Below are positions 8,845 through 18,100 of a DNA stretch of 64,000 bases, in pieces. How positions within the stretch are numbered: position 1 is the first letter of the stretch; each line of letters starts with the position of its first letter. Made by a program: the position numbers and the translations under genes. Under the pieces are notes generated by a model that made no database searches, had not been told where the DNA came from, and saw only the letters and a program-made list of their open reading frames with translations. Source of the DNA: UBA1479 sp040218445 (GTDB lineage Bacteria > Pseudomonadota > Alphaproteobacteria > Rhodospirillales > Casp-alpha2); contig JAVJRK010000017.1 of assembly GCA_040218445.1 (NCBI GenBank), forward strand, positions 186,001-250,000, written 5' to 3'.

Positions 8845-10011
8845 CTACGGCGACAACTTCCGCAACGCCGTTTCCAGCCGCGTCAATGCACGCACCAGGG
8901 TTTCCGATGGATTGGTTTGTGCGAGCTTTTCCAGTTTGCGGACTAGGTCTAGCGATTTCTCACGGATCATACGTTCCGCCGTGCTGTGGACCTGACCGCG
9001 TGTAAAGGGGTCGGCGAGTTGGCAGAACTCGTATATCCGTTCGATTTTGGTCACATTGATATCGAACGCTTCATAAGGCAGTTCGCCGTCTTCAGCTTGT
9101 TTTCCAAGGTCGTGGAACATCATGACCATCAAGCGGCCCATGACGCCGACGAAACGGGTAATGGACTCGCGCCCGCGGCTTTCAAGAAAGCCGTCATGGG
9201 GACGCTCCATATCGCGTTCGTGATACTCGATCACCCGCGCCATGACGGCGATCAGGTCGTCGATCGCTGTAAGCACGATCGCGAGGTCGAACCGGTTAAG
9301 GTTATCCGGCCGTTTCAAGAAGCGTTCGACCGCATCCGATGCACTGTCCATGATCAGACGAACGGTCACCTGTTCGTTCTTTTCCAGAACGTCTGCAACG
9401 GTGGGGATATCGAGATCCTGCAAGGTCCAGTACAGAATATCCATACGCAGAAGATCGGCGGACAGGTTGCGCAGATCCGGCGGGTCGGGCGATGTCAGAA
9501 TCGTGTTGATCTGAACCTGGTATGTGCGGATCAAATTGCCAAGCCGCTTTTCCAGATCGGCGCGCCATGCCGGCGGTGCGGCGTGTCCGGTCAGGTCTTT
9601 GCTTCGGCTGGTCAGAAGAATAAACATCTTGGCGGCGATCGGTGAATGCGTCCGGATCGATGCATCCAGGGCCATCGCGCGGTCTGCGGTGACTTCTGGT
9701 GCCGGCAGGGTTTCCTCGATCACTCGGTTGAGGCGCGGGATAAAATCATTGCTCAGTGCCGAGAACAGACCGTCGGCACAGGCTTCGACGTCGATCCAGG
9801 CATCATCGTTTCGGGAAAAGCTTTTTGCATCGGACAGCAGCGTCAGGCAATTTTCGGTTTGCGTGTAAAGTTCCTGGAACGCTTGTGGGTCGAAATTTTC
9901 CCGGCAATCCCTGGCGTCATCCTTGGGCAGGACACGGTCGAACGCAGCGCGCAGGGTTTCTAAGGTGCGCGTGGCATTACGCGGATCAAATACGCCGAGA
10001 TCATCCCCCAT
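8845..10011 (-). CDS. Conserved-looking 388-residue protein of unknown function
   Basis: A soluble, mostly helical 388-residue protein rich in Leu, Arg, Asp and Glu, with no signal peptide, transmembrane segment or catalytic motif I recognise. It ends tail-to-tail with the SpoIIE-type sensor (26 nt apart) and codon use matches the neighbours. The helical pattern suggests a scaffold or a regulatory helical bundle. No function can be assigned. No clear ribosome-binding site is seen in front of ATG 10011, so the start could lie further in. Confidence 0.75.
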   Translation of the reverse strand: MGDDLGVFDPRNATRTLETLRAAFDRVLPKDDARDCRENFDPQAFQELYTQTENCLTLLSDAKSFSRNDDAWIDVEACADGLFSALSNDFIPRLNRVIEETLPAPEVTADRAMALDASIRTHSPIAAKMFILLTSRSKDLTGHAAPPAWRADLEKRLGNLIRTYQVQINTILTSPDPPDLRNLSADLLRMDILYWTLQDLDIPTVADVLEKNEQVTVRLIMDSASDAVERFLKRPDNLNRFDLAIVLTAIDDLIAVMARVIEYHERDMERPHDGFLESRGRESITRFVGVMGRLMVMMFHDLGKQAEDGELPYEAFDINVTKIERIYEFCQLADPFTRGQVHSTAERMIREKSLDLVRKLEKLAQTNPSETLVRALTRLETALRKLSP

Positions 10012-10224
10012 GGCATGCTGCAGACCGCCGTCAGCGGTCTATCCTCCCATCCAGGATGCCGGCCCGATGCGTGCCGGCAACCATGGGAATAGTACATGAC
10101 TTATCCGCAGAAAACCTAACACTGTGGGTGCGTTGCCGGGGTTTAACCTTGAATTCAAGGAATAATCCACCATGTAATGGTTAAGCGCCCCCACGCCTGA
10201 TGGCTGCGCGGGCGCCCACATGCC

Positions 10225-11244
10225 ATGAATGATATCAATCAAACACCCCAACAGGCAGATCATTCGGCTAAACCGGCCAAGCCCCCGGTGGCGGACACCG
10301 ATGACGGGATGCTGCGCCGTGTCGGGGTCGAAATCGAATTCGCCGGCCTGGACGTCGGCGCCGCCGCGCATCTGACACAGGACGTGTTTGGCGGTGCGCC
10401 TGTCGAGGAAAGCCCGCATCGGGTCAAGCTTGAAGATACGGAATTCGGCACCTTCATCATCGAACTGGATACCCAACTGGTTCACAAGGATCAGAAGGCT
10501 GGGCAAGGGGACGGCAAGCCTGCTTTGCCGGACGATGTCGATGCGGCCATGCGGGACGCCTTGGGCAAGGCGGTGACGGGGATTGTTCCCGTAGAGATCG
10601 TCACCCCGCCCATACCCTGGCCGGAACTGGGGCGTCTGTCCACGCTAGCTGATGCCCTGCGTCAAGCCGGCGCCAAAGGAACCGGCGACAACGTTCTTTA
10701 TGCTTTTGGCCTGCATCTCAACCCGGAATTGTCGGCACTGGATGCCGAGGTCGTCACCCGCCATTTGCGGGCGTACTTCGTGCTGGCGGACTGGTTGCGG
10801 GCGGAGATCAGCATCGATACGACACGGCGCCTGATGCCTCATGCCGACCCGTTCCCGAAGGATTACATGGTGAAGGTTCTTGATCCGGATTATTGCCCGG
10901 ATCACAGCGGGCTGATCGCGGATTACCTGGACTGGAATCCAACGCGGAATCGCGAATTGGACATGCTGCCGTTGTTCCGCCACCTGGATGAAGATTCCGT
11001 TATGACGCGCCTGGATGATCCCTTGATCAAGGCACGCCCGACATTCCATTACCGATTGCCTGATTGTGCGCTGGCTGACCCCGGTTGGACGCCTGTCGTC
11101 GAATGGAACAGGTGGGTCAAGGTCGAGGAATTGGCGGCCGATGGAGATCGGCTGCGTGAACTCGCACGTAGGTGTCGCGATAATCTGGCCCGCCCGGCGC
11201 CCGAGCGCTGGATGCAGGAACTACAGGCCTGGTTCGATTCGTGA
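10225..11244 (+). CDS. Amidoligase-family enzyme
   Basis: A 339-residue protein of the putative amidoligase family, a glutamine-synthetase-like fold. The N-terminal strand RRVGVEIEFAGLDV (about residues 30-43) and IIELDTQLVH match the family's acidic metal/ATP-binding pattern, and the middle holds EIVTPPIPWPEL. Such enzymes are predicted to form amide bonds on small molecules or peptides. The stop overlaps the start of a class I glutamine amidotransferase-like gene by 4 nt, a pairing known for this family from comparative genomics. The substrate is unknown. Confidence 0.8.
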   Translation: MNDINQTPQQADHSAKPAKPPVADTDDGMLRRVGVEIEFAGLDVGAAAHLTQDVFGGAPVEESPHRVKLEDTEFGTFIIELDTQLVHKDQKAGQGDGKPALPDDVDAAMRDALGKAVTGIVPVEIVTPPIPWPELGRLSTLADALRQAGAKGTGDNVLYAFGLHLNPELSALDAEVVTRHLRAYFVLADWLRAEISIDTTRRLMPHADPFPKDYMVKVLDPDYCPDHSGLIADYLDWNPTRNRELDMLPLFRHLDEDSVMTRLDDPLIKARPTFHYRLPDCALADPGWTPVVEWNRWVKVEELAADGDRLRELARRCRDNLARPAPERWMQELQAWFDS

Positions 11245-11921
11245 TCGGCAGACCCAAAATCGGTGTGACCGTCTCCAATCGAGGCGCGACGCTGACTTGG
11301 CTTGCCCATTGGCTGGCGGTTTGGCGGGCAGGCGGGCAGGCTGTGCGGCTTTCCGTGAACGGCAAGACGGATACGGATGATCTTGACGGGCTGGTCATCG
11401 GTGGGGGCGATGATATAGGTGCCGACCTATATGGCGGAGAATTGGCGTTGAATGTGCGGATCGATGCCGCGCGTGACCGGCTGGAACAGCATGTATTGGA
11501 CGATGCGCTTCATGCGGAACTTCCGGTCCTGGGAATTTGCCGTGGCTCGCAAATGATCAACATCCATTTCGGCGGCACCTTGTTCCAAGACATTTACGAC
11601 AGATTCCAGGACTTGCCGCGCATGCGTACGATCCTTGCGCGCAAGCAAATATCCATTTCCCCCGATAGCCGGCTTGCCGGGCTGATGGGGGGCGCACGGG
11701 TCGCGATCAACAGCCTGCATCACCAAGCGGTCGACCGTTTGGGGCAGGGATTGAAGGTATCGGCCCGGGATGCCCACAATGTCATCCAGGCGACGGAACA
11801 TCCGGATGCGCCGTTCCTGATCGGCGTGCAGTGGCATCCGGAATTCCTGATATTCCGGCACCGCCATCAGAATTTGTTTCGGGGGCTGGTGCGTGCTGCG
11901 GACGGAAGTGTCGGTGTGTGA
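11241..11921 (+). CDS. Peptidase C26 / gamma-glutamyl-GABA hydrolase-like amidotransferase
   Basis: A 226-residue class I glutamine amidotransferase-like domain of the C26 group. The nucleophile elbow GICRGSQMINIHFGG (Cys near residue 99) and the His-Glu pair in VQWHPEF near the C-terminus complete the catalytic triad; SLHHQAVDRLG is the conserved middle motif. It starts at GTG, overlapping the amidoligase stop by 4 nt. Family members hydrolyse gamma-glutamyl amides such as gamma-glutamyl-GABA. Next to an amidoligase it may undo or process the amide formed by its neighbour, which is inference. Confidence 0.88.
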   Translation: MIGRPKIGVTVSNRGATLTWLAHWLAVWRAGGQAVRLSVNGKTDTDDLDGLVIGGGDDIGADLYGGELALNVRIDAARDRLEQHVLDDALHAELPVLGICRGSQMINIHFGGTLFQDIYDRFQDLPRMRTILARKQISISPDSRLAGLMGGARVAINSLHHQAVDRLGQGLKVSARDAHNVIQATEHPDAPFLIGVQWHPEFLIFRHRHQNLFRGLVRAADGSVGV

Positions 11922-11987
11922 TCCGGCGGTTCGGGCAAGGCAATGAAGCTTGCTGGGGCGGTATTCGGTTGATTTTAAAAAATAATA

Positions 11988-12013
11988 TTGCGAATGACTC
12001 TCATTATCATTAT
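11988..12013. promoter_or_regulatory. Fur-box-like operator
   Basis: The sequence contains AATGA-CTC-TCATT followed by ATCATT. Read on the minus strand, AATAATGATAATGAGAGTC matches 14 of 19 positions of the classical Fur consensus GATAATGATAATCATTATC. It lies about 25 bp upstream of the start of an unknown gene in an AT-rich gap, an ordinary place for an iron-responsive repressor site. Confidence 0.65.
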
Positions 12014-12037
12014 TTAGATCGGCAAGGAGACACGTCC

Positions 12038-12595
12038 ATGACCGATTCAACCCCCAAACGAAACGCACTCAATGCCGGTGAAGGGCTCGTCCTGCGGGCA
12101 ATCCGGGAATGGCGGGGGGCGACCCCGGAAAGCACAAGCGGACCGGACCGGGCCGGCGCGACCGCAGGCGGAGAACATAACGTTCCCCCGGCATTGTCCG
12201 CCGCCGTCGATGCGTTCCTCGACCTTCTATGGCGTTGTGATCCGTTCATCGTGAACTTCAACCCGGTTTCCAACAATGGAATGACGTTGTTCGAGCTACA
12301 GGCGATCTACGCGTTGGGCGAATGGCGGCGGGGAAACAAACATACGGTGCATGAATTGCTGGCCTGGTGGTTTCCCGATGTTCTGATATCCCACGGCCGC
12401 TCGCTGTTCGCGGAATTGTCGGAAGTTCTGGACGATATGGGCATCGATTTTCAGCCGAGCAAATGGGTCCATGCCCATTTCTTTGGTGCGCGCGCGCGCG
12501 GCCAGGGGGCGGGGTCTGTCGTGCCGACGGGGACGCGCCTGGCACCGCCCGGCGTTCTATGGGCCTCGCGCAAATTCTCCGGCACCACGCACTGA
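12038..12595 (+). CDS. Unknown 185-residue protein behind a Fur-box-like operator
   Basis: A 185-residue soluble protein with no family I recognise. The N-terminal 55 residues are low complexity. A helical part follows, including MTLFELQAIYALGEW and LAWWFPDVLISHGRSLFAE, which suggests a real folded domain. ATG 12038 is preceded by AAGGAGA at good spacing; the same frame extends upstream to 11831, but that would run through the operator and into the previous gene. The Fur-like site immediately upstream suggests expression under iron limitation. Two oligopeptide-type ABC ATPases follow 33 nt downstream. Confidence 0.7.
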   Translation: MTDSTPKRNALNAGEGLVLRAIREWRGATPESTSGPDRAGATAGGEHNVPPALSAAVDAFLDLLWRCDPFIVNFNPVSNNGMTLFELQAIYALGEWRRGNKHTVHELLAWWFPDVLISHGRSLFAELSEVLDDMGIDFQPSKWVHAHFFGARARGQGAGSVVPTGTRLAPPGVLWASRKFSGTTH

Positions 12596-12628
12596 CACAA
12601 ATAAAACATCAAAGAAAAGAGGAAACAC

Positions 12629-13489
12629 ATGGCCGACACGCCACTGGTCGAGTTCGACAATCTGCACGTCAATTTCCCCACAAGCGGCAAGCACGTGGAA
12701 GCGGTGCGGGGCGTCTCCTACACCATCATGCCCGGTGAAACGGTCGGCATCGTCGGTGAATCCGGTTCGGGCAAATCCGTGACCGCCATGTCGCTTCTTC
12801 GCCTGAACGAAATGATCGGCGCCTATGTGCCGAAAGGGCATGCCTATTTCAACAGCCGCGAACACGGCCGCATTGATTTGACACAGGCCGATAGCCGAAC
12901 CGTTCAGGGGATCAGGGGCAAGGAAATCTCGATGATCTTCCAGGAACCGATGACCTGCCTGAACCCGGTTCTCAGCCTGCGCACGCAACTGACCGAGCCT
13001 TTGTATCAGCACCAAAATATGAACCAGGACGCAGCGGAAGAGAAAATCATCAGCCTGCTGAATAGGGTCCGTATTCCCGATCCGGCGGGCAAGCTGTCGC
13101 AATATCCCCACCATCTTTCCGGCGGCATGCGTCAGCGCGTCATGATCGCCATGGCCCTTGCCTGTGAGCCGGCCCTGTTGATCGCCGACGAGCCGACGAC
13201 CGCGCTGGACGTGACCATCCAGGCCCAGATTTTGGACCTTATGAAGGACATTCAGGAAGAGTTCGGAATGTCGGTCATGTTCATCACGCATGATATGGCG
13301 GTGATCGCTGAAATGGCCGACCGGGTGGTCGTCATGTATCAAGGACAGGTGGTCGAACAAGGGCCTGTAGATCAGATTTTCCACGACCCGCAACACCCCT
13401 ACACACGCAAGCTGATCAGCGCCGTGCCGCGGATCGGCAGCATGACCGGCAAGACTCAGCCGGAGAAATTCCCGGCCCTCGCCGGTTGA
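12629..13489 (+). CDS. Oligopeptide/nickel-type ABC transporter ATPase (OppD/DppD-like)
   Basis: A 286-residue ATPase of the peptide/opine/nickel ABC importer family. Walker A GESGSGKSV, signature LSGGMRQRVMIAMAL, Walker B LLIADEPTTALD and the switch His in FITHDMAV are intact. The family C-terminal region begins with HPYTRKLISAVPR but ends early at PALAG, so the protein is shorter than the usual 320-330 residues and lacks the end of the oligopeptide-transporter C-terminal domain, where the Fe-S cysteines of some members lie. It pairs with the next gene. No permease or binding protein gene is adjacent. Confidence 0.88.
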   Translation: MADTPLVEFDNLHVNFPTSGKHVEAVRGVSYTIMPGETVGIVGESGSGKSVTAMSLLRLNEMIGAYVPKGHAYFNSREHGRIDLTQADSRTVQGIRGKEISMIFQEPMTCLNPVLSLRTQLTEPLYQHQNMNQDAAEEKIISLLNRVRIPDPAGKLSQYPHHLSGGMRQRVMIAMALACEPALLIADEPTTALDVTIQAQILDLMKDIQEEFGMSVMFITHDMAVIAEMADRVVVMYQGQVVEQGPVDQIFHDPQHPYTRKLISAVPRIGSMTGKTQPEKFPALAG

Positions 13490-13534
13490 AGCGAACCCAC
13501 GAAAACAAACGATAATGCATAGGGTGGATACACC

Positions 13535-14470
13535 ATGAACGAACTTGCCAATACGGATTGCCTGTTAGAGGTCGACAACCTGACGACTTACTTCGATATC
13601 AAGGATGGATTGCTGCGCCAGGCAATTGCCCGCGTTCATGCGGTTGAAGGGGTCTCGTTCAAAGTCATGGACGGCGAGACGCTGAGTATTGTCGGCGAAA
13701 GCGGATGCGGGAAGACGACCACGGGTCGCACCATTATCGGGCTGGAGACGGCAACGTCAGGGTCTGTGACCTTTCAGGGGCAAACCTTGTCATCCCATCG
13801 CGGCAATGATCGGCGCGACTTCTATACGAAGGTCCAGATGATTTTTCAGGATCCTTATTCGTCGCTTAATCCCCGCATGTCCGTTCGCGATATCCTGGCC
13901 GAACCCTTGAAGGTTCATAACCTGGTGCCGCGTGACGGTATTGACGCGCGGGTTGCGGATTTACTGCGCAAGGTCAATCTTCCGGTGGATTTTGCGACGC
14001 GCTATCCGCATGAGTTCAGCGGCGGCCAGCGTCAGCGGATTTCCATCGCCCGGGCGTTGGCGATGGACCCCAAGATGATCATCTGCGATGAAGCGGTGTC
14101 GGCGCTTGACGTCACGATCAAAGCACAAGTCATCAATCTGTTGATGGACCTGCAGAAGGAACTGGGTCTGTCTTATCTGTTCATCAGCCATGACATGGCC
14201 GTGGTTGAGCGGATCAGCCATCGGGTTGCGGTCATGTATTTGGGGCAGATCGTCGAAATCGGCAGCCGCGAAAACATTTTTGAAAACCCGCAGCACCCTT
14301 ACACGAAGAAGCTTCTGTCGGCCGTGCCCATTGCCGACCCCAAGCTGCGCCGTAAGGAACGAAAACTGATGGTTGATGAAATCCCAAGCCCGGTGAAGCC
14401 GCTTAGCTATAAGCCGGACCTTGTGACCTATGACGAGGTTTCACCCGGCCATATGGTGGCACACGTTTAA
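13535..14470 (+). CDS. Oligopeptide/nickel-type ABC transporter ATPase (OppF/DppF-like)
   Basis: A 311-residue ATPase, the usual second half of a DppDF/OppDF heterodimer. Walker A GESGCGKTT, signature FSGGQRQRISIARAL, Walker B IICDEAVSALD and FISHDMAV are intact, followed by the family motif HPYTKKLLSAVP. It lies 45 nt after the OppD-like gene. The membrane subunits and solute-binding protein must be encoded elsewhere, so the cargo (peptide, metal chelate or siderophore) cannot be named. The Fur-like site 1.5 kb upstream hints at iron. Confidence 0.9.
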   Translation: MNELANTDCLLEVDNLTTYFDIKDGLLRQAIARVHAVEGVSFKVMDGETLSIVGESGCGKTTTGRTIIGLETATSGSVTFQGQTLSSHRGNDRRDFYTKVQMIFQDPYSSLNPRMSVRDILAEPLKVHNLVPRDGIDARVADLLRKVNLPVDFATRYPHEFSGGQRQRISIARALAMDPKMIICDEAVSALDVTIKAQVINLLMDLQKELGLSYLFISHDMAVVERISHRVAVMYLGQIVEIGSRENIFENPQHPYTKKLLSAVPIADPKLRRKERKLMVDEIPSPVKPLSYKPDLVTYDEVSPGHMVAHV

Positions 14471-14499
14471 CGACGTGCGCAGCACCGGGGGTGAAGCCG

Positions 14500-14883
14500 T
14501 CAACTGGCGATGCGCTTTCCAAGGGATTGTTCAATCCGTTCGCGCAGCAGGTTGACGGTTGCTGGTTTCGTGATGAAGCCGTCTGCCCCCAGGGCCCGAG
14601 CTTGTGAAACAAGTTCGTGCCGCCCATGACTGGTCAGGAAGATGACCGGCGTATCGCGGATGTCCGTGTTGCTGCTGTCGCGTAATTCCTTGAGGAAGGT
14701 CAGGCCGTCCATTGGGCGCATTTCGATATCGCAGAGTACGACCTGCGGTTGGACGTTCGTCATGACGTCCAGCCCGGCCTGCCCATCGGCGGCGGTCTCG
14801 ATTTTTCCAAAGCCGATTTGGCCCATCATCGCGCGGACGATGTTCAATACAAATTCTTGATCATCGATGATCAGCGCCGTCAT
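14500..14883 (-). CDS. Single-domain response regulator (CheY-like receiver)
   Basis: A 127-residue stand-alone receiver domain. The acidic pair is in TALIIDDQEFV, the phosphoacceptor Asp in VLCDIEMRPMDG, the Thr/Ser switch in IFLTSHG and the Lys in FITKPA. There is no output domain, so it should act by protein contact or as a phosphate shuttle. I chose ATG 14883; a longer start at 14925 adds 14 residues that are not receiver sequence. It lies beside a giant hybrid kinase with its own HPt domain, a plausible phosphodonor. Confidence 0.88.
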   Translation of the reverse strand: MTALIIDDQEFVLNIVRAMMGQIGFGKIETAADGQAGLDVMTNVQPQVVLCDIEMRPMDGLTFLKELRDSSNTDIRDTPVIFLTSHGRHELVSQARALGADGFITKPATVNLLRERIEQSLGKRIAS

Positions 14884-15110
14884 GTCGGCATAGGCGATGT
14901 CGCTCAATGCGCAGTACCTCCGCAAAAGTCTGCCGCGAACTTACTATGCCCCCCCAGGCTCCCACATACAGGCGCGGCCGGATAAACCGGTCATATGTTG
15001 ATTCGCTCTAATGGTATCACGCCCGGTGCAGCGGGCAATACCGCTTCGCTATTATTCTCAACTTTTGGTTTTATATAAGTTCGGGAAGAAGGCCTTGCCT
15101 TATGCGGGAA

Positions 15111-18100
15111 TCAGGATACGGAATGCCTGTCATGCCCCGCCACGGCCTGGGAAACAACGGCGAGTTCCGGTTCAATCCGGCGCGAAATCGCGGCGGCACG
15201 TGACGTATCGCCGGCGCGAAGGTGAAGTTCGATCTGCTCGCATAAATTGGCGAATCGGACGGCCCCGGCAAGGCGCGAGGTTCCCTTGGCGGCGTGCGCG
15301 GCCTCACGGGCGCGGGTGAAATCCTCGTCGGCGAATGCGTCCAGCATGTCATCGACCAGACGCCGCGCGTTGCGCAGATAGTCCTGCAATAGCGGTGCGA
15401 CCATCGTCTCATCGCCACCGACCGCGTCGTGAATGTAACGAAGGTCCAGAATGGCATCGTCGATTTTGCCTTCGCCCGTATTTATAGATTCGGTGCCGGC
15501 CGGCTGACGAAGTTGAATGGCTTTGGGCAGCCAACGTTGGATCATCTCGTTCAAGGTTGTCCGGTCGACGGGCTTCGGCAGGTAATCATCCATTCCCGCG
15601 GTGTGGCATTTTTCCTTGGTGCCGATCAGGGCATCCGCGGTCAGTGCCACGATCGGCAGATGCGGGCGATGGTCGGTTTTTTCCAAGGTGCGAATTTTTT
15701 CGGCCAATTCGTAGCCGTCCATATCGGGCATGTGACAGTCCGTGATGAGCATGCCGTATTGATGGTGCCGGATTTTGTTCCAGGCATCGGCCCCGTTGGT
15801 TGCGGTTTCAACCACGACGCCCAGGCGTTCCAGCATCATGCAGATGACCTTGCGGTTTACCGGGTTGTCTTCGGCAAACAGGATCAAGGCTCCTTCATCA
15901 CGGGCCGTTTTGATATCAGGCATAGAATATTGCGGCAGTGTAGCTGTATCCGAAATCTTGCGGATGGGGCGGTCGATCCCCGGCAGGTTGACCCCCAAGG
16001 CCATGGCTGCCGCGTTCCACAGTACTGCCCTTTGTATCGGTTTGGGGATGAACAGGTGATGACCCGCGAGTGTGTCCTGGCCGACGGACAGGATGTTGCC
16101 GCGCGGCATGAGAATCACCGTGCGCGCGGAAATTGGATCGGCCGCCTGTTTCCGCTCGTTGATGAAACGGGTGATTCCCCGTGCGGCACGGTCGTGATCC
16201 AAAACCAAAAGATCGAACCTGTCGCCCAACAATTTATCGCCGACGGCCATTTCTTCCAGGGCACGCAAGCTGGAAATGATTTCTGTTCGGGCGCCCAAGT
16301 GATGAAAATAAGCTTCGGTTGTGCGGGCGATCGATTTATCTGCCGCCAGGATTGCTATGCGCTGGTCGGCGAAGGGGTGTCCGATGACGGCGGTGGGGTC
16401 TCGGGTCGGCTCCATGGGGATGCGGAACCAGAACGTCGATCCCCGGCCTTTTCTGCTGGTCGCACCGATCTCGCCGTCCAGCATGTCGACCAGGGCCCGG
16501 CAGATGGAAAGCCCCAACCCGGTGCCGCCGAACCGGCGCACGGTTGAACTGTCTCCTTGTTCGAACGGTTGGAACAATTTGCGTTTATGTTGTTCGGAAA
16601 TGCCGACCCCTGTGTCATGAACACGGAACAGGTAGTTTGCCCCACCGGTGTCCGTGTCGGCGTGCACTTCGATATCAATGCTGCCGTTGTCCGTGAATTT
16701 TACGGCATTCCCGACAAGGTTCAGTAGAATCTGGCGCAGGCGGGTCTGATCGCCAAGCAGTTCGTCGGGGATCGATGGGTCGATAAAAACGTTCAGGTGG
16801 TTACGTTTTTCCTCGGCGCGGGGGGCCATCAATTCGGCCACGCTTTCCACCAGATCACTTAATCGGAAGGGCGCCAGGTCCAGTTCAAGACGCCCGGCCT
16901 CGATTTTCGAGAAGTCCAGAATGTCGTCGATGATCCCCATCAGGGTGCGGCATGAATCCTGAACGATGTTGAGCATGCCGCGCTGGGTGCTGGAAAGGGT
17001 TGTTTCGTGAAGCATTTCAGCGACCCCCATGATGCCGTTCATGGGGGTGCGGATTTCATGGCTCATATTGGCAAGGAACACGGATTTCGCTTTGTTTGCG
17101 TTTTCCGCCGCGTCGCGGGCTTCCCGCAAGCGTTCTTCGAAGCGGACGCTTTCCGTGACATCAACATGGATGCCGACAAGCCCGCCGTCAGGCAGCCAGC
17201 CTCGGCGTGTTTCGATCGTGCGTCCGTTCTTAAGGTGTCGTCGGAGAATTTTGCTCTCCGCATCCCGGATGCCTTTGATATGCATCGCAACGATTTCTTC
17301 AGGGCTTCCGGATGTTTCGCCGTAATCGCCGCGTTCCGCCAGGAAGTAAACGGCTTCTTCTAAACGCGCACCTTCCCGGACAAGGCCGGGCGGGAAATCG
17401 AACAGCTTGATATAATGATCGTTGAAGGTTGCGAACCGAAGGTCGGAATCCAACACCACGATGCCGTTGTTCATCGCCCTGACGGCCGTATCGAACAGTT
17501 CTGTTTTCTGTTTGAGGTCGGCTTCGACCGTTTTCAATTCCGTGATGTCCGTTGCGGTTACGGTGATGCCGCCATCCGATGTTCGGTTTTCCCGCAATAG
17601 AAACCACCGGCCGTCGGTGAATTCGCGAATGATCGGTGTGCCCGGGTTTTGATGTTCTATAAGCCGTTTGGCGAGGAAAGATTCCTCGTGCCCTTTGGCG
17701 TCTGCGATGGTGGGAAGGCTGGCTTTCAAGATGTCCTCGAAGGTGCCGCCCCGGGCAAGAATTTCTTCGGACTTCGGATGTGTGTCCGCATAGCGGGAGT
17801 TCATCAGGACAAGCCGATCGTCCGCATCGTAAAGAGCGAATCCTTCCTGTAGGCTTTCCAGCGCACCCCGCAGGCGGGTTTCGCTTTGTTGCACGGCGGC
17901 TTCGGCCCGTCGCCGTTCCTCGACCTCGCGGGTCAATTCGCGGGTGCGCTCCTCGACACGTTTTTCCAATTCGTCCCGCGCCTGACGCAACTCGTTTTCC
18001 GTGCGCATCCGTTCGCTGATGTCGCGGGCAAAGGCAAATACATATTCTTCGCCTTCATGGGCGACGAAGCTGGATGTAATTTCAACAGGGAACAACGATC

